Source of the DNA: Archangium sp.
GTDB taxonomy: Bacteria; Myxococcota; Myxococcia; Myxococcales; Myxococcaceae
DNA: 64,000 nucleotides
Direction of reading: 5' to 3'
Assembly (NCBI GenBank): GCA_030681645.1
Contig: JAUXRX010000027.1
Span: 16,119 to 80,118, forward strand
Below are positions 33,634 through 41,900 of the stretch, piece by piece (within the stretch, counting starts at the first letter, position 1; every line of letters begins with the position of its first letter). A model generated the notes under the pieces. That model had not been told where the DNA came from. It worked only from the letters and a program-made list of their open reading frames with translations, and did no database searches. The position numbers and the translations under genes are program-made.

Positions 33634-34116
33634 ATGCAAGAGCCCAGGCACCACCTCCGGTTCCACGAGGAACACCAGCACCTCACCCCGGCCTTCGGTG
33701 AAGACTGGTTCGGGGTGAAGGCCGAGCGCTTCGCCCGCTTCTTCGGCACGCCGAAGTTCCTCGTCGCCCAGACCCTGATGGTCGCCGTGTGGGTCATCGT
33801 CAACGCCACCGGCCTCACCCACTTCGACGTCTACCCGTTCATCTTCCTGAACCTCGCCTTCAGCCTGCAGGCGGCCTACGCCGCGCCGTTGATCCTCCTG
33901 GCGCAGACCCGGCAGGCCGATCGCGACAAGGCGCTCGCCGAGGCAGACGCCAGGCACCGCGAGGCGCTCTCGCAGGCCAGCCTCGAGCAGACCCGGCAGG
34001 TGCTGCAGTTGCTCGAGCAGAACACCCAGCTCACCCAGGTCACCCGCGAGCTGAGCCAGCGCATCGAGGCGCTCACCGAGCAGATCCACCGCAAGGTTGC
34101 GGCCCCCACACCCTGA
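33634..34116 (+). CDS. DUF1003 membrane protein
   Basis: 160 residues. The DUF1003 core is clear: FGTPKFLVAQTLMVAVWVIVN (helix 1, split here as about 38-58), then FDVYPFIFLNLAFSLQAAYA (helix 2), followed by PLILLAQTRQADRDKALAE. A C-terminal Gln/Glu coiled coil (about 105-155) ends it. Family members are small inner-membrane proteins of unknown role, sometimes linked to cyclic-di-AMP/osmotic functions. The start at ATG 33634 follows GTAAGAGAG; the longer frame upstream is shadow. It is followed after 17 bp by the lipoprotein gene. Confidence 0.87.
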   Translation: MQEPRHHLRFHEEHQHLTPAFGEDWFGVKAERFARFFGTPKFLVAQTLMVAVWVIVNATGLTHFDVYPFIFLNLAFSLQAAYAAPLILLAQTRQADRDKALAEADARHREALSQASLEQTRQVLQLLEQNTQLTQVTRELSQRIEALTEQIHRKVAAPTP

Positions 34117-34136
34117 GGTGATATCTGCCTCTGGTG

Positions 34137-35216
34137 ATGCGACGGGGCCTGCTGCTGGTGTGTGCGTTGACGTCGTGCGCAGCGAACACCACCCGAGAGG
34201 AGTGGTTGACCAACCCCGCCGCCCGCTCCGAGGGGCTGTGCTGGTGGCGCAACGCGCGCTGGGAAGACCGCGCCACCCTGCTGGTGCGCGGAACCGGCGA
34301 GCCCTTCGCCCGCGCCCGCGAGCGCTGGGCCGGTGACACCTGGCGCGGCGCCAGCACCACCGCCGTGCTGCGGCGGGCCGGGCCCCTGGTGGTGCTCCAG
34401 GGCGAGTGGACGGGCCCCGGCCTCACCCTCAACGCCGACGTCGACGTGTCCGCGCAGGCCGTGTTCCGCGCCTACCAGCCGCTGCGGCTGGGCCAGGCGG
34501 GCCTCTTGAGCAAGGGCGCGCACGTGCGGGTGCACGACGCCCTCACCGGCCGCGCGCTGGTCGTGCCCGAAGAGGACGCGCTGCGGCCCTTCCGGCCCGA
34601 CGACTCGGTGGCGCTCGATCTCGGCTGCGACCTGCTCTCGCTCTCGGTCACCGTCGAGCCGCCTGGCGATCCCGCGCGGGGCCTGCTCGCGCTCGCCGGT
34701 TTCTCCGCCACCGCGCCCGAGCGCTGGGTGCCCGAGAACTTCTCGCTGCCCGCGTCTGCGCAGTTCGGCGGGGCCACCATCGGCTCCTTCAAGGCCGACG
34801 AGCGGCCCCTGCGCGGCTTCGTGGTGGAGGAGCGTGGCGACGAGGCGCGCCTGGTGGTGCCCACGGCCTCGGGCGTCTTGTGGGTGGGCTGGGTCGCCGC
34901 GGAAGGGCTGCAGGTGCCACAGGGCCCTGCGCCCCAGCCCGTCCCGCCGAAAGATCCGCCCTCACCCCTGAGCGGCGCCACCGACTGGCGCGCCTGCAAT
35001 GACACCGAGCTGCAGGTGAGCATCGAGAGCCATGGGCGGGTGATCGAGGTGGGCCAGCTCAAGCCGGGCGTGGCCTTCTCGGTGCTGTCGCGGCGGGGCG
35101 ACTACCGCGAGGTGAACCTGGGCGTGGAATGGCTGGACCTCGAGCCCGACGTCAGGCTGCTCCTCCCCGCCAGCGTCAATGACTGCCCCAGGCAGAAGCA
35201 GCTCGGCGCCTGGTGA
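34137..35216 (+). CDS. Lipoprotein of unknown function
   Basis: 359 residues with lipoprotein signal MRRGLLLVCALTSC (lipobox LTSC). The mature part is strand-rich, with an early WW pair (GLCWWRNARW), two or three SH3-like strand sets (ATLLVRGTGE; GAHVRVHDALTGRALVV; GVLWVGWVAAEGLQVP) and a final VAFSVLSRRGDYREVNL, which suggests bacterial SH3-type domains. I do not recognise the family. Start is ATG 34137, with GTG 34134 directly before it. Its TGA overlaps the GTG start of the MFS gene (GTGA), so they are translationally coupled. Confidence 0.72.
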   Translation: MRRGLLLVCALTSCAANTTREEWLTNPAARSEGLCWWRNARWEDRATLLVRGTGEPFARARERWAGDTWRGASTTAVLRRAGPLVVLQGEWTGPGLTLNADVDVSAQAVFRAYQPLRLGQAGLLSKGAHVRVHDALTGRALVVPEEDALRPFRPDDSVALDLGCDLLSLSVTVEPPGDPARGLLALAGFSATAPERWVPENFSLPASAQFGGATIGSFKADERPLRGFVVEERGDEARLVVPTASGVLWVGWVAAEGLQVPQGPAPQPVPPKDPPSPLSGATDWRACNDTELQVSIESHGRVIEVGQLKPGVAFSVLSRRGDYREVNLGVEWLDLEPDVRLLLPASVNDCPRQKQLGAW

Positions 35217-36469
35217 CCGGCTCGGCTCCCCCGCGCGACGCCTTCGCCGCGTTCCGTCACCCCACCGTCGCCCGCTTCGCCGTGGGCCGCTTCCTCGCCG
35301 CCATGGCCAGCACCTCGGTGTCGGTGGCCGTCGGCTGGCAGCTCTACGAGAAGACGGGCTCGACCTGGGCGCTGGGGCTGGTGGGCCTGGTGGAGGTCAT
35401 TCCCATCGTGGGCCTCGCGCTCCCCGCGGGCGTCGCCGCCGATCGGTTTCCGCGGCGCCGGGTGGCCATGGGCAGCCACCTCACCCTCGCGCTCTGCGCC
35501 GCGGCCCTGATGGCGCTCTCGGCCTTCGACGGCCCCACCTCGCTCTACTACCCGGTGCTCTTCGTCATCGGCGTGGGCATGGCGTTCCGCGGCCCGTCGG
35601 TGGGGGCGATGTTGCCGCAGCTGGTGCCCTCGAAAGACTTCGCCAACGCCGCGGCGTGGTTCTCCAGCACCTTCGAGCTCGCCTCCATCTCGGGCCCCGC
35701 GGTGGCGGGCTTCCTCATCGCGGCGGCGGGTGGCGCGCAGCTCGCCTTCGCCTTCGCCTGCGCTGCGCACCTCGGCTTCGTGGCGGTGCTCTGGTCGGTG
35801 CCGCCGCGCCCCGCGGCGCTGACGGGCAAGCGGCAGGGCTTCCAGGATCTCCTCGCCGGGCTGCGCTTCGTCTTCCGCACCAGGGTCTTCCTCGCGGCCA
35901 TCACCCTCGACCTGTTCGCGGTGCTGCTGGGCGGCGCGGTGGCGCTGCTGCCGGTCTACGCGAAGGACATTCTCCACGTGGGCCCGGTGGGCCTGGGCTG
36001 GCTGCGCGCGGCACCGGCGCTGGGGGCGCTCTCCACCGCCCTGCTGCAGACGCGCCTGCCCCCGTGGAAGCGCCCGGGCCAGGTGCTGCTCGTCACCGTG
36101 GCCGGCTTCGGCGTCGCCACCATCGTGTTCGGGTTGTCGACCACGATGTGGTTGTCTTTCGTTGCGCTGTTCTTCACCGGCGTCTTCGACAACGTGTCTG
36201 TCGTGATCCGCTCGACCCTGGAGCAGTCATTGACGCCCGATTCCATGCGCGGCCGCGTGTCCGCCATCCACTACGTGTTCATCGGCATGTCGAACGAGCT
36301 GGGCAGCTTCGAGTCGGGCGCGACCGCGGCGCTGGTGGGCCCGCTGCTCTCGGTGGTCGGCGGCGGCGTGGGTACGCTGCTGGTGGTGCTCTTCGTCGCC
36401 TTCGGCTTCCCCCAGCTGCGCGCCCTGCCGCCGCTGCACCAACTCGAACCCGTCCCGGAGCCTCCCTGA
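35213..36469 (+). CDS. MFS transporter, EntS-like (MFS_3)
   Basis: 418-residue twelve-helix transporter. N-terminal half has the MFS A-like loop GVAADRFPRRRVAMG (about 76-90) and ALMALSAFDGPTSLYYPVLF; the second half has TGVFDNVSVVIRSTLEQSLTP and RGRVSAIHYVFIGMSNELG, the MDxR/MRGRV pattern typical of EntS-type exporters. Such proteins export siderophores or drugs by proton antiport. No siderophore gene lies nearby, so substrate is open. GTG start at 35213 overlaps the preceding stop; the next gene begins right after its stop. Confidence 0.87.
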   Translation: MTGSAPPRDAFAAFRHPTVARFAVGRFLAAMASTSVSVAVGWQLYEKTGSTWALGLVGLVEVIPIVGLALPAGVAADRFPRRRVAMGSHLTLALCAAALMALSAFDGPTSLYYPVLFVIGVGMAFRGPSVGAMLPQLVPSKDFANAAAWFSSTFELASISGPAVAGFLIAAAGGAQLAFAFACAAHLGFVAVLWSVPPRPAALTGKRQGFQDLLAGLRFVFRTRVFLAAITLDLFAVLLGGAVALLPVYAKDILHVGPVGLGWLRAAPALGALSTALLQTRLPPWKRPGQVLLVTVAGFGVATIVFGLSTTMWLSFVALFFTGVFDNVSVVIRSTLEQSLTPDSMRGRVSAIHYVFIGMSNELGSFESGATAALVGPLLSVVGGGVGTLLVVLFVAFGFPQLRALPPLHQLEPVPEPP

Positions 36470-37354
36470 ATGTTCTCCATCGTGGTGCACGGCGGCGCAG
36501 GACCGAAGCGAGACCAGGAATCGGGTGACGAGGCGCGCGCGTCGTGCCTGGTGGCGGCCGATCAGGGCGCCGCGATATTGGCCGGCGGCGGCTCGGCCCT
36601 CGACGCGGTGGAAGCGGCGGCGCGCTGGCTCGAAGATGATCCGCTCTTCAACGCAGGCCTGGGCGCGGTGCTCAACGCAGACGGAGAGGTCGAGCTCGAC
36701 GCGTCTGTGATGAACGGAGAGACGCTCGAGGCCGGCGCGGTGGCGGTGGTGAAGACGGTGAAGAACCCCGTCTCCCTCGCGCGCCTGGTGATGGAAAGGA
36801 GCCCGCATGTGCTGCTGGTCGGTGAAGGCGCCGACGCGTTCGCGCGCACGCAGGGGGTGCCGGCCATCGCCCCGGGCTCGCTGGTGACGCCGGTGCAGCG
36901 GCAGCGCTGGCTCGAGCGCGACCGTTCGCCCCGGGCCGGTTCGAGGGGAGGTCACGGCACCATCGGCGCGGTGGCGGTCGACGAACGCGGCCAGGTCGCC
37001 GCGGCCACCAGCACCGGCGGCACCGCGGGCAAGCTCAAGGGCCGGGTGGGCGACTCGCCCCTCATCGGCGCGGGCACGGTGGCCGATTCGCGCTGGGCCG
37101 CGGCGTCGTCGACGGGGCTGGGCGAGTTCATCATTCGTGTGGGGCTGGCGCGCTCGGTGCTCGAGGCCGTGCGGCGCGGGGCCGGGCTCAACGCGGCCTG
37201 CGAAGAGGCGGTGGCCGAGTTGAAGCGCATCGGCGGCGACGGCGGGGTGATCGCGGTGACGCCCTCGGGCGAGGTGGGGTGGGCGTTCTGCTCGGAGCGC
37301 ATGGCCGGCGCGTTCGTGAAGAGCACCGGCGATCGGGGGACGTTCTTCGACTGA
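36470..37354 (+). CDS. Isoaspartyl peptidase/L-asparaginase (Ntn-hydrolase, T2 family)
   Basis: 294 residues. N-terminal signature VVHGGAGP (5-12), FNAGLGAVLNADGEVELDAS (60-79) and LDAVEAA. The autocatalytic cleavage site is GGHGTIGAVAVD, with nucleophile Thr164 at the start of the beta-subunit, then STGGTAGKLKGRVGDSPLIG (about 185-205) holding substrate-binding Arg/Asp. These enzymes self-process and hydrolyse isoaspartyl dipeptides, with some asparaginase activity. Cytosolic (no signal peptide). Its ATG is directly after the MFS stop, so the transporter and peptidase are cotranscribed, though no functional link is evident. Confidence 0.93.
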   Translation: MFSIVVHGGAGPKRDQESGDEARASCLVAADQGAAILAGGGSALDAVEAAARWLEDDPLFNAGLGAVLNADGEVELDASVMNGETLEAGAVAVVKTVKNPVSLARLVMERSPHVLLVGEGADAFARTQGVPAIAPGSLVTPVQRQRWLERDRSPRAGSRGGHGTIGAVAVDERGQVAAATSTGGTAGKLKGRVGDSPLIGAGTVADSRWAAASSTGLGEFIIRVGLARSVLEAVRRGAGLNAACEEAVAELKRIGGDGGVIAVTPSGEVGWAFCSERMAGAFVKSTGDRGTFFD

Positions 37355-37477
37355 ACTCCGGGTCAGCTTTGACATCGGCATCCGGAAAATGATTGCGCTG
37401 ACATTGTTCAGTGTTAAGTCCAGCCCGCTGTTTGGTGATGCAAGCAGTTCCCCCCCTTCACAGAAACGGAAGAAGAA

Positions 37478-37921
37478 ATGTCGGTCGATAAGGTGCTTCG
37501 AGAGATGGTGGCGGACGAGGTGGCCCGGGCGTTGGGGCCAGTGCACGCTGCGCTCGCGGAGCTTCAGGGCAACGGGGCGATCATCGCGCGGCTCGCGGCG
37601 GCGCTGGGTCAGCCTCTCAAGCGGGGCCCGGGTCGCCCGCCGAAGAACGCGTTCGCGGTGGTGAAGGCCACCCGCGGCGGCAAGCGCGGCCGCAAGGCCT
37701 CGGGTGACAAGCGCGAGTGCGCGGTCATCGACTGCGGGCGTCCGGCGCGCAGCAAGGGCTACTGCGCGGCGCACTACCAGAAGTACCGCATGCTCGATCG
37801 CACCGGCCGGCTCCCGTCTGACTGGGTGGCTGATGCGTCGCCGGCGTCGGTGAAGAACCTCGCGCTGCCCCGTGGCCGCGCCGGCGCCAAGGCGCTCGCC
37901 GAGGCCCGGAAGAAGAAGTAA
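37478..37921 (+). CDS. Small AT-hook/Cys-His protein
   Basis: 147-residue basic protein. Residues 1-45 are helical (VLREMVADEVARALGPV). An AT-hook-like RGPGRPPK lies at about 50-57, followed by a Lys/Arg/Gly stretch (GGKRGRKASG). The core CAVIDCGRPARSKGYCAAHY (about 80-99) has spacing C-x4-C-x8-C-x2-H, as in small zinc knuckles attached to phage HNH and DNA-binding proteins. The tail is Lys-rich. The design suggests a nucleoid or DNA-binding protein. It has its own long leader (123 bp, with TTGACA at 37369-37374) and a strong terminator, so it is monocistronic and probably well expressed. Confidence 0.75.
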   Translation: MSVDKVLREMVADEVARALGPVHAALAELQGNGAIIARLAAALGQPLKRGPGRPPKNAFAVVKATRGGKRGRKASGDKRECAVIDCGRPARSKGYCAAHYQKYRMLDRTGRLPSDWVADASPASVKNLALPRGRAGAKALAEARKKK

Positions 37922-37950
37922 CCGCGCATCCCTTCGGGATGAGCACCTGA

Positions 37951-37984
37951 GCGGCCCGGGTTCGCCCGAGCCGCTTTTCTTTTG
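37951..37984 (+). terminator. Rho-independent terminator after the AT-hook gene
   Basis: GCGGCCCGGG (37951-37960), loop TTCG, CCCGAGCCGC (37965-37974) pair at nine of ten positions and are followed by TTTTCTTTT. It lies 30 bp after the stop codon. This is the clearest intrinsic terminator in the window. A smaller hairpin (GCATCCC/GGGATG) precedes it. Confidence 0.9.
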
Positions 37985-38009
37985 TCCGCGAGTCGCGCAG
38001 AAGCGACCC

Positions 38010-38858
38010 ATGACGACTGAGCGCGAACTCGAGAAGGGCATCCACCTCGACCTGGCCCGCCAGGAGACGTACGCGGGCTATCTTCACCTCGATCGCCTGC
38101 TCGACTCACAGAAGCCGCGCTCGCCCCAGCACGACGAGATGTTGTTCATCATTCAGCACCAGACCAGTGAGCTGTGGATGAAGTTGATGCTGCACGAGCT
38201 CGACCGCGCGCTGGAGTGCGTGAAGCGCGACGAGCTGGCGGCCACCTTCAAGATCTTCGCGCGGGTCGCGCACATTCAGCGGATGTTGTTCGAGCAGTGG
38301 GCCGTGCTCGAGACCATGACGCCCTCGGAGTACCTCACCTTCCGCGACGCGCTGGGCAAGAGCTCGGGCTTCCAGAGCTACCAGTACCGCGCGCTCGAGT
38401 TCATGCTGGGGAACAAGGACGCGAACCTGCTGCTGCCGCACCGTGACTCACCCGAGATCCACGCGTGGCTCAAGGCGCGCCTCGAGCAGCCCAGCCTCTA
38501 CGACGAGTTCCTGCGCTTCCTCCATCGCAAGGGTCACCCGGTGCCGGAGGATCACGTCAACCGGGACTTCACCAGGGCCTACGTGAAGAGCGAGGCGGTG
38601 GTGAAGCTGTTCAAGACCGTCTACGAGCACCCCGAGGTGAACTGGGTCGCCTACGAGATGGCCGAGAAGCTCGTCGACGTCGAGGAGCGCTTCCAGCTCT
38701 GGCGCTTCCGCCACATGAAGACGGTGCACCGCATCATCGGGCACAAGATGGGCACCGGCGGCTCGTCGGGCGTCACCTTCCTGCAGCGCGCGCTGGGGCT
38801 CACCTTCTTCCCCGAGCTGTGGGACGTGCGCACCGAGCTCGAGCTGCCCCAGAAGTGA
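38010..38858 (+). CDS. kynA: Tryptophan 2,3-dioxygenase
   Basis: 282-residue haem enzyme that opens the indole ring of L-tryptophan to N-formylkynurenine, the first step of the kynurenine pathway. Diagnostic sequences: MLFIIQHQTSELWMK (about 45-59, distal His), FQSYQYRALEFMLGNK (about 120-135), RHMKTVHRIIGHKMGTGGSS (about 233-252, proximal haem His and substrate loop) and FFPELWDVR. Length matches bacterial TDOs. The start is ATG 38010, 25 bp past the upstream terminator; the longer frame is shadow. No other kynurenine pathway genes are in view. Confidence 0.96.
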   Translation: MTTERELEKGIHLDLARQETYAGYLHLDRLLDSQKPRSPQHDEMLFIIQHQTSELWMKLMLHELDRALECVKRDELAATFKIFARVAHIQRMLFEQWAVLETMTPSEYLTFRDALGKSSGFQSYQYRALEFMLGNKDANLLLPHRDSPEIHAWLKARLEQPSLYDEFLRFLHRKGHPVPEDHVNRDFTRAYVKSEAVVKLFKTVYEHPEVNWVAYEMAEKLVDVEERFQLWRFRHMKTVHRIIGHKMGTGGSSGVTFLQRALGLTFFPELWDVRTELELPQK

Positions 38859-38861
38859 GCC

Positions 38862-38888
38862 GCCCCTCGACTGCGCTCGGGGTGAAAG
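38862..38888 (-). repeat. Copy of the dispersed CACCCCGAGC repeat
   Basis: CCCCTCGACTGCGCTCGGGG followed by TGAAAGG, reverse orientation, lies just after kynA in the 43-bp gap before the convergent tamB. Only one arm is present. Confidence 0.7.
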
Positions 38889-38901
38889 GTGCTCAGGTCT
38901 C

Positions 38902-41900
38902 TCAGAAGTCGCGCGACCACATCGCGTCGGCGCCGAAGCTGAGCGCGTCGCCCGCGTAGGCCTCGAGCGAGATCGACTTGGTGACCTGCAGCTCGATTCG
39001 CCCGGCCCACACGTTCTCGCCCCGCTCGCGCTTGGCCCCGATGTCGACCGAGCCGCCCAGGTACACGGTGTCAGAGAGGTACTTGCCCACGTCGAGCTTC
39101 ACCTTCTCGAAGTTGTCGGTCGTCTCGAAGTTGAAGACGTCGATGGGCAGCTTCTTGGCGATCACCGTCTTGAGCTGGCTGGCCGCGAGCTGACCCACCA
39201 CCGAGGCCGCCTGCCCGGGGGTGAACGAGGCGCCGCCGCTGGACTTGAGGTTGCGCCGGCCGGTGGCGAGCACCGCGTAGATGTCGGACTCCATCATGGG
39301 CGGCTCGCTGGACACCTTGAAGCCGAGCGACGTGCCCCGGCCGGCGACGGTGACGGTGATCTTCACCTGCTCGCGGGAGTTGACGTGGAGCGCGCTCACG
39401 TTGACGTAGGGCTGCGCGGGCGGGCCGGCGAAGCGCGCCTCGCTGTCGCGCTGCACCGTGAACTCGCGGCCGATGACCTCGATGTTGCCCTTGAGCACCC
39501 GCACCTCGCCGAAGAGCCGCAGCCCGTCGTTGAGCTCGACGCGGAACCCCTCGCTCAGGCCGATCTCGACGTTGAGGTCGGAGCTGCGCACCCAGATGTT
39601 CCGCGGGGCGACCACGACCACGCGCACCATCAGGGGCGCCTGCTGCCCTGCGGCGGTGGAGTCCTTCGCGTCCTGCCGGCGCCGCCGGGTGGCCCGGTCA
39701 CCTGCGCGCAGCACGATGATGTCCTTCGGCCGCTGGAGGTCTTGCAGGTCCTTGCGCTTGACGTCGGGGAGGGTGACGTCGACGCGCGGCAGCTCGAGCT
39801 TGTGAATGTCGATCAGGGTCGAGGTCACCGCGCCCTCGAGCGAGTAGCGCAGCGTGGCGGTGGCCTGCAGCTGGTCGTCGGCGACGATGGGGAACCTGTC
39901 GGTGGTGCCGCTGCTGGTGAGGGCGAAGGCGCCCGAGGGCTGGCGCTCGGCGCGGGCCACCAGCTGGGCCTTGCCGGCGCCGCTGCTGGCCACGAGCCGC
40001 TTGAGCTCGACGAGGTCGTCGGTGGCGTGCAGCTCGAGGCCGACCTCGCGGTAGTCGCCCAGGCCGGCGAGCGCGAGCCGGCCCGAGCGCACCTCGGCGT
40101 CACCCACGAAGCGCGGCGCGCCGAGCTTGCCGGTCAGCTGCGCGGTGAGGTCGAGCCGGCCGCCCACCACGCGCAACAGGTCGGTCGAGCCCGAGAGGAA
40201 GCCCAGGTCGAAGTTGCGCGAGGTGACCTGGAGGTCGATCGGCGCGGCGCGCCAGTCGAGGCCGTGGCGCAGCGCCGACAGCCTCAGGTCGAGCCCCAGG
40301 GTGCCCTTCGCCTTGAAGTCGTCGCGGCCTTCGCCACCCAGCGCGACGGTGAAGCGCTGCTCGGTGCCCGTGCTGCGCAGGTCGAAGCGCGCGCTGCCCA
40401 GCGCCACGCGATCGAAGCGGAGGTCTTTCAAGGAGCCCACCAGGCGCGCGGTGGGCGCCTGGAGCGTGCCCCCCGCTTCCAACGTCGCGCTCAACACCCC
40501 GCCCGGGGGCGCCTCGCCCTCGTGGGTGACCATCGCCTGCGCCAGCGCGAAGGGCTGGAGCACCAGCAGCAGCTCGAGCGGCACGTCGGCCAGCGCGTCG
40601 ACCACCGCGTCGCCGGCCTCTTTCCCCCCGGCGGTGCGTGGCTGCAGCAGCGCGGCGATCGCGCGCTCAGGCAGGGTCTCGAGGGCCGCGGTCAGCTCCA
40701 GGCCCTGCTGCTGCTCGGCGAGCGTGGCGGTGCCGGTGAGCCGGGTGTGGCGCACGTCGGTGCGCAGGGTGAAGTGGGCGTTGGCCTTGCGCAGCGGCGG
40801 GGCGGTGACGTTCTCGAGCTTCACCGACAGCTCGCCCGTGGGCGCCCTGGCGCTGCCGGTGAGGGTGCCGGTGAGGCTGACCAGCCCGGAGAGCTCGTCG
40901 TCGTGCACCAGCTGCGCCTCGTCGAGCTGCTTGAGGTCGAGCTGTTTGACCCCGAGCTGCAGGGTCACCGGCAGCGCCAGCAGCTCGTCGGGGGTGGGCA
41001 GGTGGCGCCTGAGGGAGGCGATGGTGAGGGGCGTGGAGAGGGTGAGGTCGTTCTGCGCGCCCAGGGCCGAGAACCGCAGGGTGCCCTCGAGCGTGGCGGC
41101 CTCGGTGGTGAAGACCGACACCTGCGCTGCCTTCGCGTTCACGGCCTGCTTGCCGAGCTGCACGGTGAGCTCGTCAGACTCGACGGTGACGCGCACCTTC
41201 GGGTGATCGCCGCTGCCCGAGAGATCGAAGACCGCCGAGAGCACGCCACCCACGGGGAAGGGACGGCCCAGCCGCTGCTCGAGGGCGCGGGTGGCGACGC
41301 CGCGAAGCTCGAAGTGTGCGGTGCCGGCGCCGGGCTTCTCGTCGAGGAACGCCAGCACCGGCACGTCGAACGTGCCCTCGGCGCTGCCCACGCTGCTGCC
41401 GAGGGAGAGCGTTCCGGCCGCGCGTTCGTCGAGCCAGGTTCCCCGGAGCGAGAGCTGGAGGGCGTCGAAGCCCCTCACCTTGCCGTCGCGGAGCTGCGCC
41501 TGGAGGGTCACCGCGGGCCTGCCCGGCTTGCCGGTCACCACCGCGTCGGCCGAGAGCGTGCCTGCCAGCTCGAGCGAAGGCGGCGCGAGGAGGCGGGGCA
41601 GCTTCGCCAGGTCGAGGTGCTCGACGCGCGCCTTCGCCTCGAGGCGGGCCCGCGTCAGCAGCAGCTCGCCCGACACGCGCTGGTCGCCGCTGCGCAAGGC
41701 GAAGGGCTCGACGCCGAAGCCGTCCTTCCAGTCGAGGTGCGTCGGTGCCTCGAGCGACCAGCTGGCCTCGGTCGAGGTGAGGTCGATGAGCTTGAGCTGC
41801 GCCCCGCGGGTGTCCTTGTCGAGCACGGCGAGGGCGTGCACCTGGAGGTCGCCCAGGCCCTTCGTGGCCAGGTCGAGGTCGACCTCGCGGCCGTGGGTGA

